DNA from: Prevotella sp.
Lineage (GTDB): Bacteria; Bacteroidota; Bacteroidia; Bacteroidales; Bacteroidaceae
NCBI GenBank assembly: GCA_017554105.1
Contig: JAFZIY010000018.1
Location: 24,204-88,203, forward strand
DNA: 64,000 nt
Direction of reading: 5' to 3'
Shown here: positions 26,120 through 35,167 of the stretch, piece by piece
Position numbering within the stretch: the first letter of the stretch is position 1
Layout of the letters: each line of letters begins with the position of its first letter
Translations under genes and position numbers: made by a program
Notes under the pieces: generated by a model
Seen by the model: only the letters and a program-made list of their open reading frames with translations
Databases searched by the model: none
Told to the model about the DNA's origin: nothing

Positions 26120-27427
26120 ATGACTTACGATATTACAAAACAAACAGCACCGAAGATGCCTAAGCTCGGAAAAGGGCTTGAATGCATCAAACTTCTGGCC
26201 TCCCAGATTTCTCCAGACATGCGTGAGGCTATCGTTCCAATGGTTTTCCCTGCTCTGGGAGCATACGTAAGTGGTTCGGAATTTCAATATGCTGACCTCA
26301 CTTGGAAAGAACTTTGTGGCCAAATGGCCCACTTGGTTGCCGATTCGGGCATGGGAAAGGGTCAATTAACGGCGTGTATTGAAACAATTATGCGAAAGCG
26401 TCGCCAGCATGATGAGGAAGAATTGCAGAAGCTTGTCTTATGGCAAAAAACCGTCAAGACGAAGGGAGCGAACAAGGAGAAGCCTGTCCGTCCCGACGTT
26501 GCGTTTTTCTTCCCACCTTCAGATGTCACCAATCCGGCATTTCTGCAAAATGCCATGGCATGTGAAACGTGTGGTGGCCATACCCAATACTACAACATGA
26601 CTGAGATTGAGATGGCAGATCGCATGTGCGGTGGCCATCGGCAGGTGAGCCAGACCATCCGCAACATCTATGACAAGATGCGTGGCGGGGCTCTTCGTGC
26701 TACTGCCGACGGAGTGACTGGCAACCCTACGCTTCGCGTGAATCTCACCTTCTCATCAACCCCATTCTCTGCCCGCAAGTTCTATAAATACGAGCTTTTC
26801 AACGGAGTTCTCGGGCGTGTGATTTTCTCCTACAAGGCACGTCAGGAACGTAGCGGCAAGATCCCCCGTCATGGAACATACGAAAAGGGATATCTTGAAA
26901 AACTCGATAGGTACATCGTCCGTCTGGAGGCTTGTAAGGGGCGATTTATCATTCCTCAGCTGAACAAACTGGCCGACAAGATGGCCGCCGATATGGCTAC
27001 CATAGCCGACCTTGCCGACGACGACGTTCTGTGGGACATGGGCAAGCGTGCCATTATCTCTGCGTGGAAGAACGGCTGCATCCTCTACATCCTTAATGGG
27101 ATGTGTTGGACTCGCGGCATGGGTGATGTGGTGGAATGGCTTTGCTACAAGGATATATGGAGCAAGCTACAAGTGTTCGGCGACATGCTGAAGGATGGCG
27201 ACACAAGCACATCTGAGGCTGGCAAGAGTGGGCCGAAAAACATGCTGGACGACCTTCGCGACTCGTTCAACGAGGCCGAGCTGGAGGCTCTTCGCATGAG
27301 CATCGGCAAGCCGAAGGAAGGCACCAAGCGACAATTGCGCGTATGGATGAGCCGCGGCTTTATTGAGTTCTCTGCACAAACAGGGCTCTATTCCAAGACA
27401 AAGAAGTATCTTAACCGTACACGATGA
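26120..27427 (+). CDS. DUF3987-like replication helicase-type protein of a mobile element
   Basis: 435 residues. The N-terminal part (LASQISPDMREAIVPMVFPALGAY) followed by the P-loop-like VADSGMGKGQL (about 75-85) and a diverged core resemble DUF3987/YfjI-like proteins, which are carried by integrative elements and associated with primases. The signature is incomplete (GMGKGQ rather than GxxGxGKS/T), so ATPase activity is uncertain. Its stop overlaps the next ATG (ATGA), coupling it to the CHC2 primase. No integrase or mobilisation gene accompanies the pair. Confidence 0.6.
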   Translation: MTYDITKQTAPKMPKLGKGLECIKLLASQISPDMREAIVPMVFPALGAYVSGSEFQYADLTWKELCGQMAHLVADSGMGKGQLTACIETIMRKRRQHDEEELQKLVLWQKTVKTKGANKEKPVRPDVAFFFPPSDVTNPAFLQNAMACETCGGHTQYYNMTEIEMADRMCGGHRQVSQTIRNIYDKMRGGALRATADGVTGNPTLRVNLTFSSTPFSARKFYKYELFNGVLGRVIFSYKARQERSGKIPRHGTYEKGYLEKLDRYIVRLEACKGRFIIPQLNKLADKMAADMATIADLADDDVLWDMGKRAIISAWKNGCILYILNGMCWTRGMGDVVEWLCYKDIWSKLQVFGDMLKDGDTSTSEAGKSGPKNMLDDLRDSFNEAELEALRMSIGKPKEGTKRQLRVWMSRGFIEFSAQTGLYSKTKKYLNRTR

Positions 27428-28443
27428 TGGATAAGTTTGAATTGCAGAAGCTCCGCGACCTTCCCATTGAGGGGGTCGCAGAGCGACTTGGGATGCAGGT
27501 GGTGAGGCATAAGGCGCTGTGCCCGTTCCACGACGACCATCACGCCTCACTGTCGTTCAGCGTGCGCAGGAACACGTTCCGCTGCTTCGCATGCGATGCA
27601 CACGGGGGAACGATTGATTTGGTGATGAAGCAAATGAACATGGACTTCAAAGAGGCCATAAAATGGTTGAGCCTCTCCCCCGACCCCTCCCCCGTAGGGA
27701 GGGGAGACTGGAGAGATGAGAGGGAAGCCTCCCCTACGGGGGGAGGAGGGAGGGGGCTGTCATTCTATGAGCGTTTCTTTGAGCGTCCGTTCTTGAATGT
27801 GGAGGCACGGCGGTTTTTGTTTGATGAGCGGAGGATTGACCCGCGGGTGGTGCGCTGGTGCCGTCTGACATCGTGGAAGGACAAGAGGCAGGTGCCGTGG
27901 CTGCAAGTACCGTATTACGACCGTGAGGGGCGGCTGGTGGGCATACAGAACCGTAACCTCGGCAAGTCCCCCTTGGGGGATTTAGGGGGGTCGGACTTGC
28001 CGCGTTTCCGTTTCCCTCAGGGCTCACAGTGTGGCATATACAACTTGCCTGTGCTGAACCTGCTGCGCCCGGGTGATGAGCTGTGGATTACCGAGGGTTG
28101 CTCGGACTGCTGGGCAATGCTCTCCTCAGGTCGTAAGGCCATCGCCATTCCCTCCGCCACCCTGTTAACGAAAAAAGATAAGGAACAATTGTCAATTATC
28201 AATTCTCAATTATCAATTGAATATCACATGTACCCCGACCGCGACGCACCCGGCGAGCGCCTCTTCATGCAACTGCAGAAGGTGCTGCCGGGGCTCGTGC
28301 ATCATCAGTTGCCCGAAGGGTGCAAGGATTTCGGGGAATACTACACCCACATCGTGGGACCCCACCCCTGCCCACTCCCCTCAAAGGGGCGGGGAAGCAT
28401 TAGGATGAGGTATGAGGTAAGAGGTATGAGGTATGAGGGGTGA
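27424..28443 (+). CDS. CHC2 zinc-finger/Toprim primase-like protein with four repeat-derived insertions
   Basis: 339 residues. An N-terminal CHC2 zinc finger (CPFHDDHHASLSFSVRR, then CFACDAHGG; about 36-65) is followed by a Toprim-like domain with LWITEGCSDCWAM (acidic Glu near 222) and HMYPDRDAPGERL (Asp pair near 271-273), as in DnaG-type primases of mobile elements. The frame is interrupted but never broken by repeat-derived segments: about residues 84-113, 180-193, 254-266 and the C-terminal tail from 311. All are encoded by the palindromes or tandem words found between genes elsewhere here. They fall between domains or at the end, so activity could survive. Confidence 0.82.
   Translation: MMDKFELQKLRDLPIEGVAERLGMQVVRHKALCPFHDDHHASLSFSVRRNTFRCFACDAHGGTIDLVMKQMNMDFKEAIKWLSLSPDPSPVGRGDWRDEREASPTGGGGRGLSFYERFFERPFLNVEARRFLFDERRIDPRVVRWCRLTSWKDKRQVPWLQVPYYDREGRLVGIQNRNLGKSPLGDLGGSDLPRFRFPQGSQCGIYNLPVLNLLRPGDELWITEGCSDCWAMLSSGRKAIAIPSATLLTKKDKEQLSIINSQLSIEYHMYPDRDAPGERLFMQLQKVLPGLVHHQLPEGCKDFGEYYTHIVGPHPCPLPSKGRGSIRMRYEVRGMRYEG
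27673..27758. repeat. In-frame G/C palindromic element 1 in the primase gene
   Basis: CCCCTCCCCCGTAGGGAGGGG and CCTCCCCTACGGGGGGAGGA are imperfect reverse complements about a 20-nt centre. The head/purine-tail structure (ending GGGAGGGGGC) matches the ispH element. It lies between the zinc finger and the Toprim domain. Confidence 0.85.
27961..28001. repeat. In-frame G/C palindromic element 2 in the primase gene
   Basis: GGCAAGTCC and GGACTTGCC form outer 9-bp arms around CCCTTGGGGGATTTAGGGGG, giving a hairpin within a hairpin in the coding frame. Confidence 0.85.
28186..28222. repeat. In-frame AATTATCAATT tandem words in the primase gene
   Basis: CAATTGTCAATTATCAATT and further copies are the reverse complement of the AATTGATAATTGATAATT words that follow the ispH and S41-peptidase stop codons. 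They encode a segment near residues 254-266. Confidence 0.85.
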
Positions 28444-28517
28444 TTCCTTTAGTTTACTGTTTACAGACTCATTTCGGTGTTTAAACCCTCCTCCCTTGGG
28501 GAGGAGATGGAGGTGGG
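28357..28517. repeat. Repeat mosaic forming the primase C-terminus and the spacer to the efflux channel gene
   Basis: A CCCCTCAAAGGGG palindrome and tandem GGTATGA words (28409-28442) encode the last residues and stop of the primase. The words recur at about 40947-40968. The 28-nt palindrome-tail at 28490-28517 is an inverted copy of 18811-18838. 28518-28648 holds another G-rich element and no gene. Confidence 0.85.
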
Positions 28518-28648
28518 TTTCTTAGGAGTCGTTCCTGACTGCCTCAGGAGGCACGGGTGGGGTGGTCAGGAGGCACATCCCAAAGGGGTGGGAAACAAAA
28601 GCGGGAGCCTCGATGAGATTCCCGCTTTCATATTTCAATAGTTACAAA

Positions 28649-30085
28649 TTACTTCGTGGCTCCTCCGAGAGCGATGTAGAGGGCGATGACGGCCTGCGCA
28701 CCGTTGTACATATTCATTGCCTCGCTGAGCTGTGCGCTGAGCAGGCTCTCCTGTGCTGTGAGCACTTCGAGATAGTTCGACTTGCCGTTGTCCATCAGTT
28801 CATGGGTTCCGTTGTATGCCTCGCGCAGCACTTCCACCTGTCGATGGTAGTAGCTGTGCTTCTCACGTGCGGCCTGACAGTCGGCCAGTGCCTCGTTCAC
28901 CTGGTTGCCGGCATCGATGACGGTCTGCACGTACTTGCGCTTCAGGTCTTCCTCGGTGAGCTGTGAAATCTTGTAGTTGGCCTTTATCCTGCCGCGTGCG
29001 AAGATAGGCTGGGTGAGTGATGCTACGGCATTGAGCAGTATCTTGCCCGGGTTCACCACCATGCCTCCTCCGCTGTTGGTCCATCCTGCCGCTCCCTGCA
29101 GCGTGATGGTGGGGAAGAATGCTGCGCGTGCATCCTTGGTGTTGTAGAAGGCCTCCTCCATAGCGTGGTTGGCGAGACGTATGTCTGGGCGCAACTCGAG
29201 CATAGTGGCTGGAACGCCTATCTTAATGAACTCCGAGTCGAACATCCTCTGTCCTGTGGGTGAGTCGGGGTCGTCGGGAAGTGCCGAGCTGCCCCACGCG
29301 TTGCGCTCTATGTGTCTGGGTGTCTCTGCGAGCAGTCGGCAGATGGCATTCTCCACGCTGCGTATGCTGCGCTGTGTGTCAACAATCTGTGTCTTCACGC
29401 TGAGGTACGACGACTCCATCTGATTGACGGCGGTGGAGAATATCTTACCGTTCTCCCACAGCGTCTTCTCGGTCTCCAGCGAGGCGTTCCACAGGCTGTC
29501 GGTGGCTGTGAGTATCTCCAACTGGCGGTCGAGCAACTGCAGCATGTAATACTGCTGAGCCACAGTGGATATGAGGTTGGCACGCAGGGCCTCCTCACGC
29601 ACCTTCGTCTGCAGCAGCACGGCATTGGCAGCACGCTTCTTGTTGGTTATGGAACCGAACACATCGATGTCCATAGACATCTGAAGCGGGATGTTGTATG
29701 TCTTGCTGACGGGTCCGAAGTCGAAGCTTGACAGCGTTCCCTGCGGAGACAGATAGAGCGACGGCAGGTAGGCCAGTTTGGCTGCCTTCAGCGCCGCCTC
29801 GCTCTTCTCCACGGCTATGCGGACAGAGTTCAGGTCGGTGTTGCGCTCCAGAACCTGGTCTATGAGCTGCTGCAGCAGGGGGTCGGTGAAGAACTCACGC
29901 CACGACAGATTGGCAAGCGAGGTTCCTCCTGTGCCCTCGTCAACTCCGAAGAGGGTATCTGTCTCACTCCCCTGGAGAAGGTTCGTGGGGGTTTCGTACT
30001 TGTCGTACAGGCCGCAACCCGTGAGCGTGGCGCCCATGACTGTGGCTACGACGAACGATTTGAATAATTGTCTTTTCAACATCAT
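28649..30085 (-). CDS. Outer-membrane efflux channel lipoprotein (TolC/OprM family)
   Basis: 478 residues. A lipoprotein signal with lipobox LTGC (Cys24) is followed by two repeated OEP helical hairpins separated by a short strand region. Typical NodT/OprM segments are QLIDQVLERNTDL and TMLELRPDIRLANHAMEEA. It forms the trimeric tunnel through the outer membrane for a tripartite RND pump; the MFP and RND genes lie upstream on the same strand but are separated from it by three genes. Two adjacent ATG codons exist at the start. Confidence 0.94.
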   Translation of the reverse strand: MMLKRQLFKSFVVATVMGATLTGCGLYDKYETPTNLLQGSETDTLFGVDEGTGGTSLANLSWREFFTDPLLQQLIDQVLERNTDLNSVRIAVEKSEAALKAAKLAYLPSLYLSPQGTLSSFDFGPVSKTYNIPLQMSMDIDVFGSITNKKRAANAVLLQTKVREEALRANLISTVAQQYYMLQLLDRQLEILTATDSLWNASLETEKTLWENGKIFSTAVNQMESSYLSVKTQIVDTQRSIRSVENAICRLLAETPRHIERNAWGSSALPDDPDSPTGQRMFDSEFIKIGVPATMLELRPDIRLANHAMEEAFYNTKDARAAFFPTITLQGAAGWTNSGGGMVVNPGKILLNAVASLTQPIFARGRIKANYKISQLTEEDLKRKYVQTVIDAGNQVNEALADCQAAREKHSYYHRQVEVLREAYNGTHELMDNGKSNYLEVLTAQESLLSAQLSEAMNMYNGAQAVIALYIALGGATK

Positions 30086-30097
30086 GAGTTATGTGTT

Positions 30098-30307
30098 TTA
30101 TATCTCGAGGTCGTCATCGTCCCATGCCACATAGATGGTAGTAGGTTTGGCGAGGAGGTCGTCAGGATCGTCCACATCATCGTCTTCGTCGGTCTGGCCA
30201 GTAGTGCCACCGTTATGGATAGGCATGGTTACTGATTCTTCCAGTAGAAGCAGATCGTCTCTTATTTCCAAACAACCTATTTCTGGTTGCAAATATGTTT
30301 TCTTCAT
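30098..30307 (-). CDS. Small acidic peptide of unknown function in the efflux cluster
   Basis: 69 residues beginning MKKTYLQPEIGCLEI, with no signal peptide, a short GG-containing segment (HNGGTTGQTDED) and a very acidic C-terminal half with runs of Asp. Short proteins starting MKKTYLxPE are common in Prevotella, and their role is unknown. It lies 12 nt before the outer-membrane channel gene and 55 nt after the large surface protein, so it is probably translated from the same mRNA. A peptide precursor is a speculative option. Confidence 0.6.
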   Translation of the reverse strand: MKKTYLQPEIGCLEIRDDLLLLEESVTMPIHNGGTTGQTDEDDDVDDPDDLLAKPTTIYVAWDDDDLEI

Positions 30308-30362
30308 TTTGCTTATATTTTATGTGAGAGGCATACCGCAGGGCATGCCCCTCGCTTGTTGT

Positions 30363-33300
30363 TTATTTTACAATGACTTTTTTACCGTTGATGATATAGA
30401 TACCCTTTGTAGGTTTGTCCACCCGGCGTCCCTGCAGGTCGTAGAATGTGCCTGCGTTGGTCTTGGTGTCGTCGATGGACTGGATGCCGTTGGTTTCATC
30501 GTCTACGGAGAATCCGCAATACTCGTGGGCACCAGCAGCAGAAGCCTCAACGGGCAGATAGACGCGGCCTGCACCGAGTTCGTCACCAGTCCACCTGTAG
30601 AAGCCGACGCCCTTGCTCTTGTTCGCAAGTACATAGACAGTGGAACCTTCTTTCGTGCCAGCGGTTTGCCTGTTGCTCTTCATAAGCAAGTTACCTTCGG
30701 GAGCATCAAGCTCGTCTGTAGTATAAGGAGTCAACAAGGTCATTGTGTAGTTACCTGGTTGAGAGGTGTGGAGCAGGTAGGGTTCACCGCTTGCCAGTTC
30801 GCTAACCCGCGTGAGGACTGCCAGACTCTGGGTCTCTTCAGGTTGTACCTCCTTCACGATGTAAGCCTCAACATTATCGGGAACCGTCACATCTTTATAG
30901 GTAACGATGGTTCTCCATTCTGTTGCGCCAATTGCGATATCGAATGTTTCATAGGGAACGAAGCGGTAGATGCGTGGCATGAAGCACTTGGGAGCTTTCG
31001 TTTCGCCATCTTCCCCTGTTTGTGCATTCTCATCGCCAGGTTTCTTGGTGTTGAACGAAGCCATGAACATGTCGAAGGAACCCATGTCGAAGGACGATGT
31101 GCTGCTGCCTTGTCCTTCACCTTCACCTTGTTGTCCTTCACCTTCACCTTGTCCACCGAACATCTCCATCATGGCGTCCATGTCGAATGCGCTGGTGAGC
31201 ATGATGGTGTTGTTCTTGTCGTCAGCAATACCATCGAACTTAATGGTGGCAATGTTGTCTGAGAAGCTGATTGTCGCCTTAAGGCTGACGACCACATCTT
31301 CTTCTTCGGCATCTTTTGCGGCATCTTCTTTGGTACCCACTTTCATTCCGGAACTTGGGCTGAACATATCCATTATTCCGTTGCCTTCTTCAGTAGAGGT
31401 ACTGGCAGTTGCATAGAGATAGAGTGGTGTGTCTTTCTCATCTATACCTACATTGAGGTTCCAGAAATTAGCATCATTCTCGTCTTTTTCAAGAACGATC
31501 TCCAGGCCGCCTTTAGAAATAACAGTTGAACTCTGAATCTTATTCTTATCGGTGTTGTTGAATTCAATCTTGCTACCGCTCTTGCCGCCGCCCATCATTG
31601 AGCTGTTATCAACCATCATGTAGTCGGTCTCGTTGCCGTCCTTAACTCTCGTACCAGCAAGTACCAGACGGGTACCCTCAAGCAGGTCATCGGTGTCAGT
31701 TGTCAGTACCCATTCACCATCGTAATAACCGGCTGGAAGGAGGTCTCTTGTCTTCACTGTCAACTTGAACTTGCGCTTCATGGTGTATGACTTCTCCTCT
31801 ATCTTTGGATCTGCGGTGTCGTCAGCTTCCTGCAGAATCACCTTCACCTTGACGGTAATCTTGGCTGTACCTATGTTGACACCTACGATTTTCTTGGTGT
31901 CCTCGTCCCACTTGGCAATATCCTCATCGGATGACTTGTATGTGGGTGCTTCAACCTTCGCTCCTTCAGGAATTTTAACCTCATCATTAAACGCATCAAA
32001 ATAATTATCTATCTCATAGAGGCTATTGCCTGCCATTGGATCGTCAACACTGCCATCCAATGTCTTGTTGACATATATCTCTTTCTCTGGTTCCTTAACC
32101 AGCAAAGTCGGGTCATATACAGCCAGATAATTCATCTCATCAACCTTAGCCGACTTTTTCGGTTCGTTTTCGTCGCCACCACCCATCATACCGGAGAACA
32201 TGCTTGAATCCTCGGTATAGACTATTGGTCCGCAAACTACCACGCAGTCGCCAGGACTTAATTTCGGAATTTCATTGAATTCCATTCCGTCGAAACCATT
32301 TACCTTAACGGTGCCACAACCATTGACCACTTTCATCTGATTGTCTTTCGTGCCATCGTCAGAGATGTAATAGGTCACTTTGTCGGATGAACCGAACAAG
32401 GATGACATATCGAAGCCCAGGGAAGACATGTCGAAGCCCATATCATCCATAGAGTCCATATCGAAGTCCATATCATCCATCATATCGTCAAAGTCCATGC
32501 CTTCGCCGCCGCCTATGCTACCCATATCCATGTCGCCGAACATAGCCATCAGGCCGGAATTCACCTTGCTTACCTTACCCTTGACGTAGTAGTTGACACC
32601 TTCTTCCCAGGTAAGTACGTCGATATCGCCTTCAATCGTAACTTTTCCTGTCTCTGCCAATTGCTTGGCTTCAGCAACAGTTAAAGGATGCGCCAAAGTG
32701 CCCAGGCCTGCCGTTGATGAATCATCGACTATCAAAGTACATTTGGCAGAAGCCTTATCGTGATTTCCTTCCTCTTTCACGATAGCGGTGATTACCGTAG
32801 TACCACGACCTACCAGTGTCAGGCCGCCTTGTTCGTTGATAGTTGCTACAGCAGTATTGCTGCTCGACCATTCAATATCCTCTTTTTCTGCTCCTGTGAT
32901 TGTGACTTTTTCGTTGAAATCATACGCCTCAGAGGCATAAGGCTCATTTATATCATAGTTGTAGTATTCGGCTAACTCTATAGTAACCACTCTCTGGGGA
33001 TCCACTATTTTCTTGAAGATAGCAGCTTGAGTGTTCTTGGCAATGTCATCGTCTCCTTTCACTAACTTCCAAACGTTGCTGAACATGCTTGCATCTACGC
33101 CGGCATAATATTGAGTGCCATCTAAGGTAATACCCATGTAAGGACCATTATCGTTGTTGGAGAAGTCGAACTCATTGTTTGATGTCTCTGTACCTACTCT
33201 CAATCCATCGCTGGTGGCATAGATATTATTTTCCCCGACAGCAAACTTATACTTTCCTCCGTTGTTTGTGAATGTCCACTGCAGTTTCTCGGCAACATCG

Positions 33301-34016
33301 CCCGTAATGCGGTCCTTGTCAATGTTCAGGTCCACGGCTACGGCATCGGGGTCTTTGGTCCCCTTGTCGTTTGACATCGCTCTTCCAGTGGCCAGGTCAA
33401 CAATCACGACATCTTCTTCATTGTCATTGCTGAGAGTGACATCGGTACCATTCACCTTCTTCCATTTCACATAATTCTTTACTGTTATTTTGTAAAGGGT
33501 GAAGCGGTCTGAGGTATTATCACTAATAGAAATCAAATTAGCATCGCTTGAGCTCCAACAGAAATAAGCGTTGCCTTCATTACCTACATAATACAAATAG
33601 CCGCCATCTGCACCATAACTATCCAGCATAAACTCATACGTGACATCAGAAGGAGTATTCGACACACCGACGTTGGGAGTTGTCCTACTGCCCCAAAGAT
33701 TATTGCCATTATTTTTAAACATGAACGAATTGTCGCTTGTTTTTTCTATCGTCCACATTATATTGGCAGGCACATTTTCTATAACATTGTCTTCACCGAT
33801 GGTTATTTTGACACCTCTTAATTGGTTTCCAGAGTTTGATAGAGCGAGGCCTTTGCTCTGATCTACCAAAAGCATAGTTTCGCCATCAGTTACCTCCGAA
33901 GGGTTGGTAACCTTCACACAATCATAATCATAATTTTGTGCATGGGCGCTCAACACTCCTGCTAATAGTGTACATAACAGCAGGAAGATAGATTTTAACG
34001 TAATAGTTCTTTTCAT
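30363..34016 (-). CDS. Large secreted surface protein with Ig-like domain and Met/Asp-rich loops
   Basis: 1217 residues. Signal peptide ends near 26. Two related beta-rich N-terminal modules (about 30-340) are followed by a BIG2-like Ig domain (about 355-430, WSSSNTAVATINEQGGLTLVGRGTTVITA), an OB-like domain (about 435-640, YVKGKVSKV), more strands and a 30-residue C-terminal tail FYDLQGRRVDKPTKGIYIIN ending in KVIVK. That tail is common in Prevotella surface proteins and resembles type IX sorting tails. A Met/Asp/Phe repeat tract (about 495-540) and a GEGEGQ tract (about 952-974) interrupt loops. It starts 18 nt downstream of the preceding gene in the efflux cluster. Ligand unknown. Confidence 0.8.
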   Translation of the reverse strand: MKRTITLKSIFLLLCTLLAGVLSAHAQNYDYDCVKVTNPSEVTDGETMLLVDQSKGLALSNSGNQLRGVKITIGEDNVIENVPANIMWTIEKTSDNSFMFKNNGNNLWGSRTTPNVGVSNTPSDVTYEFMLDSYGADGGYLYYVGNEGNAYFCWSSSDANLISISDNTSDRFTLYKITVKNYVKWKKVNGTDVTLSNDNEEDVVIVDLATGRAMSNDKGTKDPDAVAVDLNIDKDRITGDVAEKLQWTFTNNGGKYKFAVGENNIYATSDGLRVGTETSNNEFDFSNNDNGPYMGITLDGTQYYAGVDASMFSNVWKLVKGDDDIAKNTQAAIFKKIVDPQRVVTIELAEYYNYDINEPYASEAYDFNEKVTITGAEKEDIEWSSSNTAVATINEQGGLTLVGRGTTVITAIVKEEGNHDKASAKCTLIVDDSSTAGLGTLAHPLTVAEAKQLAETGKVTIEGDIDVLTWEEGVNYYVKGKVSKVNSGLMAMFGDMDMGSIGGGEGMDFDDMMDDMDFDMDSMDDMGFDMSSLGFDMSSLFGSSDKVTYYISDDGTKDNQMKVVNGCGTVKVNGFDGMEFNEIPKLSPGDCVVVCGPIVYTEDSSMFSGMMGGGDENEPKKSAKVDEMNYLAVYDPTLLVKEPEKEIYVNKTLDGSVDDPMAGNSLYEIDNYFDAFNDEVKIPEGAKVEAPTYKSSDEDIAKWDEDTKKIVGVNIGTAKITVKVKVILQEADDTADPKIEEKSYTMKRKFKLTVKTRDLLPAGYYDGEWVLTTDTDDLLEGTRLVLAGTRVKDGNETDYMMVDNSSMMGGGKSGSKIEFNNTDKNKIQSSTVISKGGLEIVLEKDENDANFWNLNVGIDEKDTPLYLYATASTSTEEGNGIMDMFSPSSGMKVGTKEDAAKDAEEEDVVVSLKATISFSDNIATIKFDGIADDKNNTIMLTSAFDMDAMMEMFGGQGEGEGQQGEGEGQGSSTSSFDMGSFDMFMASFNTKKPGDENAQTGEDGETKAPKCFMPRIYRFVPYETFDIAIGATEWRTIVTYKDVTVPDNVEAYIVKEVQPEETQSLAVLTRVSELASGEPYLLHTSQPGNYTMTLLTPYTTDELDAPEGNLLMKSNRQTAGTKEGSTVYVLANKSKGVGFYRWTGDELGAGRVYLPVEASAAGAHEYCGFSVDDETNGIQSIDDTKTNAGTFYDLQGRRVDKPTKGIYIINGKKVIVK

Positions 34017-34034
34017 ATCTGTATTGTTTTTATC

Positions 34035-35156
34035 TTATTTCTTATCCTTCTTATTTGTCGTCTGCTTGGTCAATGCCTTGATGGCATCCAACTGCTGAGG
34101 GGCAAGTTCTGGTATCTTATGGGCGCGGGCGTAGGCGGCGAGTTCGTCGAGGCTCATGTCGCCTGCATAGCCTTTGGTGAGTTCCTTGCGGTGTGCCTTG
34201 AACTCGTCCTCGTCCATGTAACTCTTCTCGGTGGCATAGATTTGGATGATGAGTATCTTCCTGCCTTTCTTCGCATTGTACTCCCAGTGGTCCTCCTCCA
34301 TGACGAAGCCGTCGTGTTGCACATTCCCCTCTTCGTTGAGTTTGAACACCTCTGTATATTGATAGGTGTAATCCCTTTCCTCACGGGCTTTTGCCTTTTT
34401 GTCCTCGCCATTCACCTTGTTGGCATAAATCTGGCTGCGGCCGGCATCAAGTGTGGTGATGGACAGACCGTCGTCGTGGATTATCTGGCCCAGCACCTCT
34501 TCGGGATTCTTGATAATCCAGCGGTTCTCGCCGTCGGGCTCAACGCTTGTCTTATAGTAGTCATTGAATTTCTTGCCTTCACGAAGCGATTTCTCTATGG
34601 GCGACGCGTTGCCTTTTGCGCACTGCTCAGCCCTGTCGGCCATGTCCATCGTGTTCCATGCGAGGGCTTTGTTGGCAGCGCCTCCGAATGTCCATACCCC
34701 CTTTGTTATTCCTTTGTACTTGTCGCGTATCTCGTGTGCCACAGGTATGATGCCGGCGGTATAGACGCGCAGCGAGTCGTCGATGTAACTGAAGGCGCGG
34801 AAGTAGTATTCCGTGTAAAAATAGGGCTTGGGCTTAACGACCACCTCGTCGAGTCCGTAGTCGATGTCCTCCATTGTGATTTTTCGCCCCCCCTCATTTC
34901 CCACGGAGGAGGGAAGGTCGGCAATGGTTACCAGTTGCGGCTTGAAGGCGACGTGGGTAAGGGTCACCTTGCTGGCTCCCTTCACGTCGGCGAGCACGCC
35001 GTTGAGGTCGGTGGCTCCGATGAAAAGACCGTCCTCGGTCAGCACACTGACAAGCGGAATGCCGTTGCCGTCGTCGTCAACCACCTGTATCTTCTGCGCC
35101 TGTGCGCTAAGGGCAACCATTATGGCGGCTGCAACCATCATCAGAATCTTTTTCAT
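34035..35156 (-). CDS. Secreted protein with carboxypeptidase-like regulatory domain
   Basis: 373 residues with a signal peptide (ending ALSAQA). The N-terminal 85 residues look like a CarboxypepD_reg-like beta-sandwich (IQVVDDDGNGIPLVSVLTEDGLFIGATDLNGVL), common in Bacteroidetes envelope proteins. The remainder is unassigned, with a Lys-rich C-terminus. A short segment around residues 83-96 (SSVGNEGGR) is encoded by a C/G palindrome-like stretch and may be another repeat insertion. It starts 11 nt after the RND gene, implying co-transcription. Confidence 0.75.
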   Translation of the reverse strand: MKKILMMVAAAIMVALSAQAQKIQVVDDDGNGIPLVSVLTEDGLFIGATDLNGVLADVKGASKVTLTHVAFKPQLVTIADLPSSVGNEGGRKITMEDIDYGLDEVVVKPKPYFYTEYYFRAFSYIDDSLRVYTAGIIPVAHEIRDKYKGITKGVWTFGGAANKALAWNTMDMADRAEQCAKGNASPIEKSLREGKKFNDYYKTSVEPDGENRWIIKNPEEVLGQIIHDDGLSITTLDAGRSQIYANKVNGEDKKAKAREERDYTYQYTEVFKLNEEGNVQHDGFVMEEDHWEYNAKKGRKILIIQIYATEKSYMDEDEFKAHRKELTKGYAGDMSLDELAAYARAHKIPELAPQQLDAIKALTKQTTNKKDKK

Positions 35157-35167
35157 ATTATAGGTTA

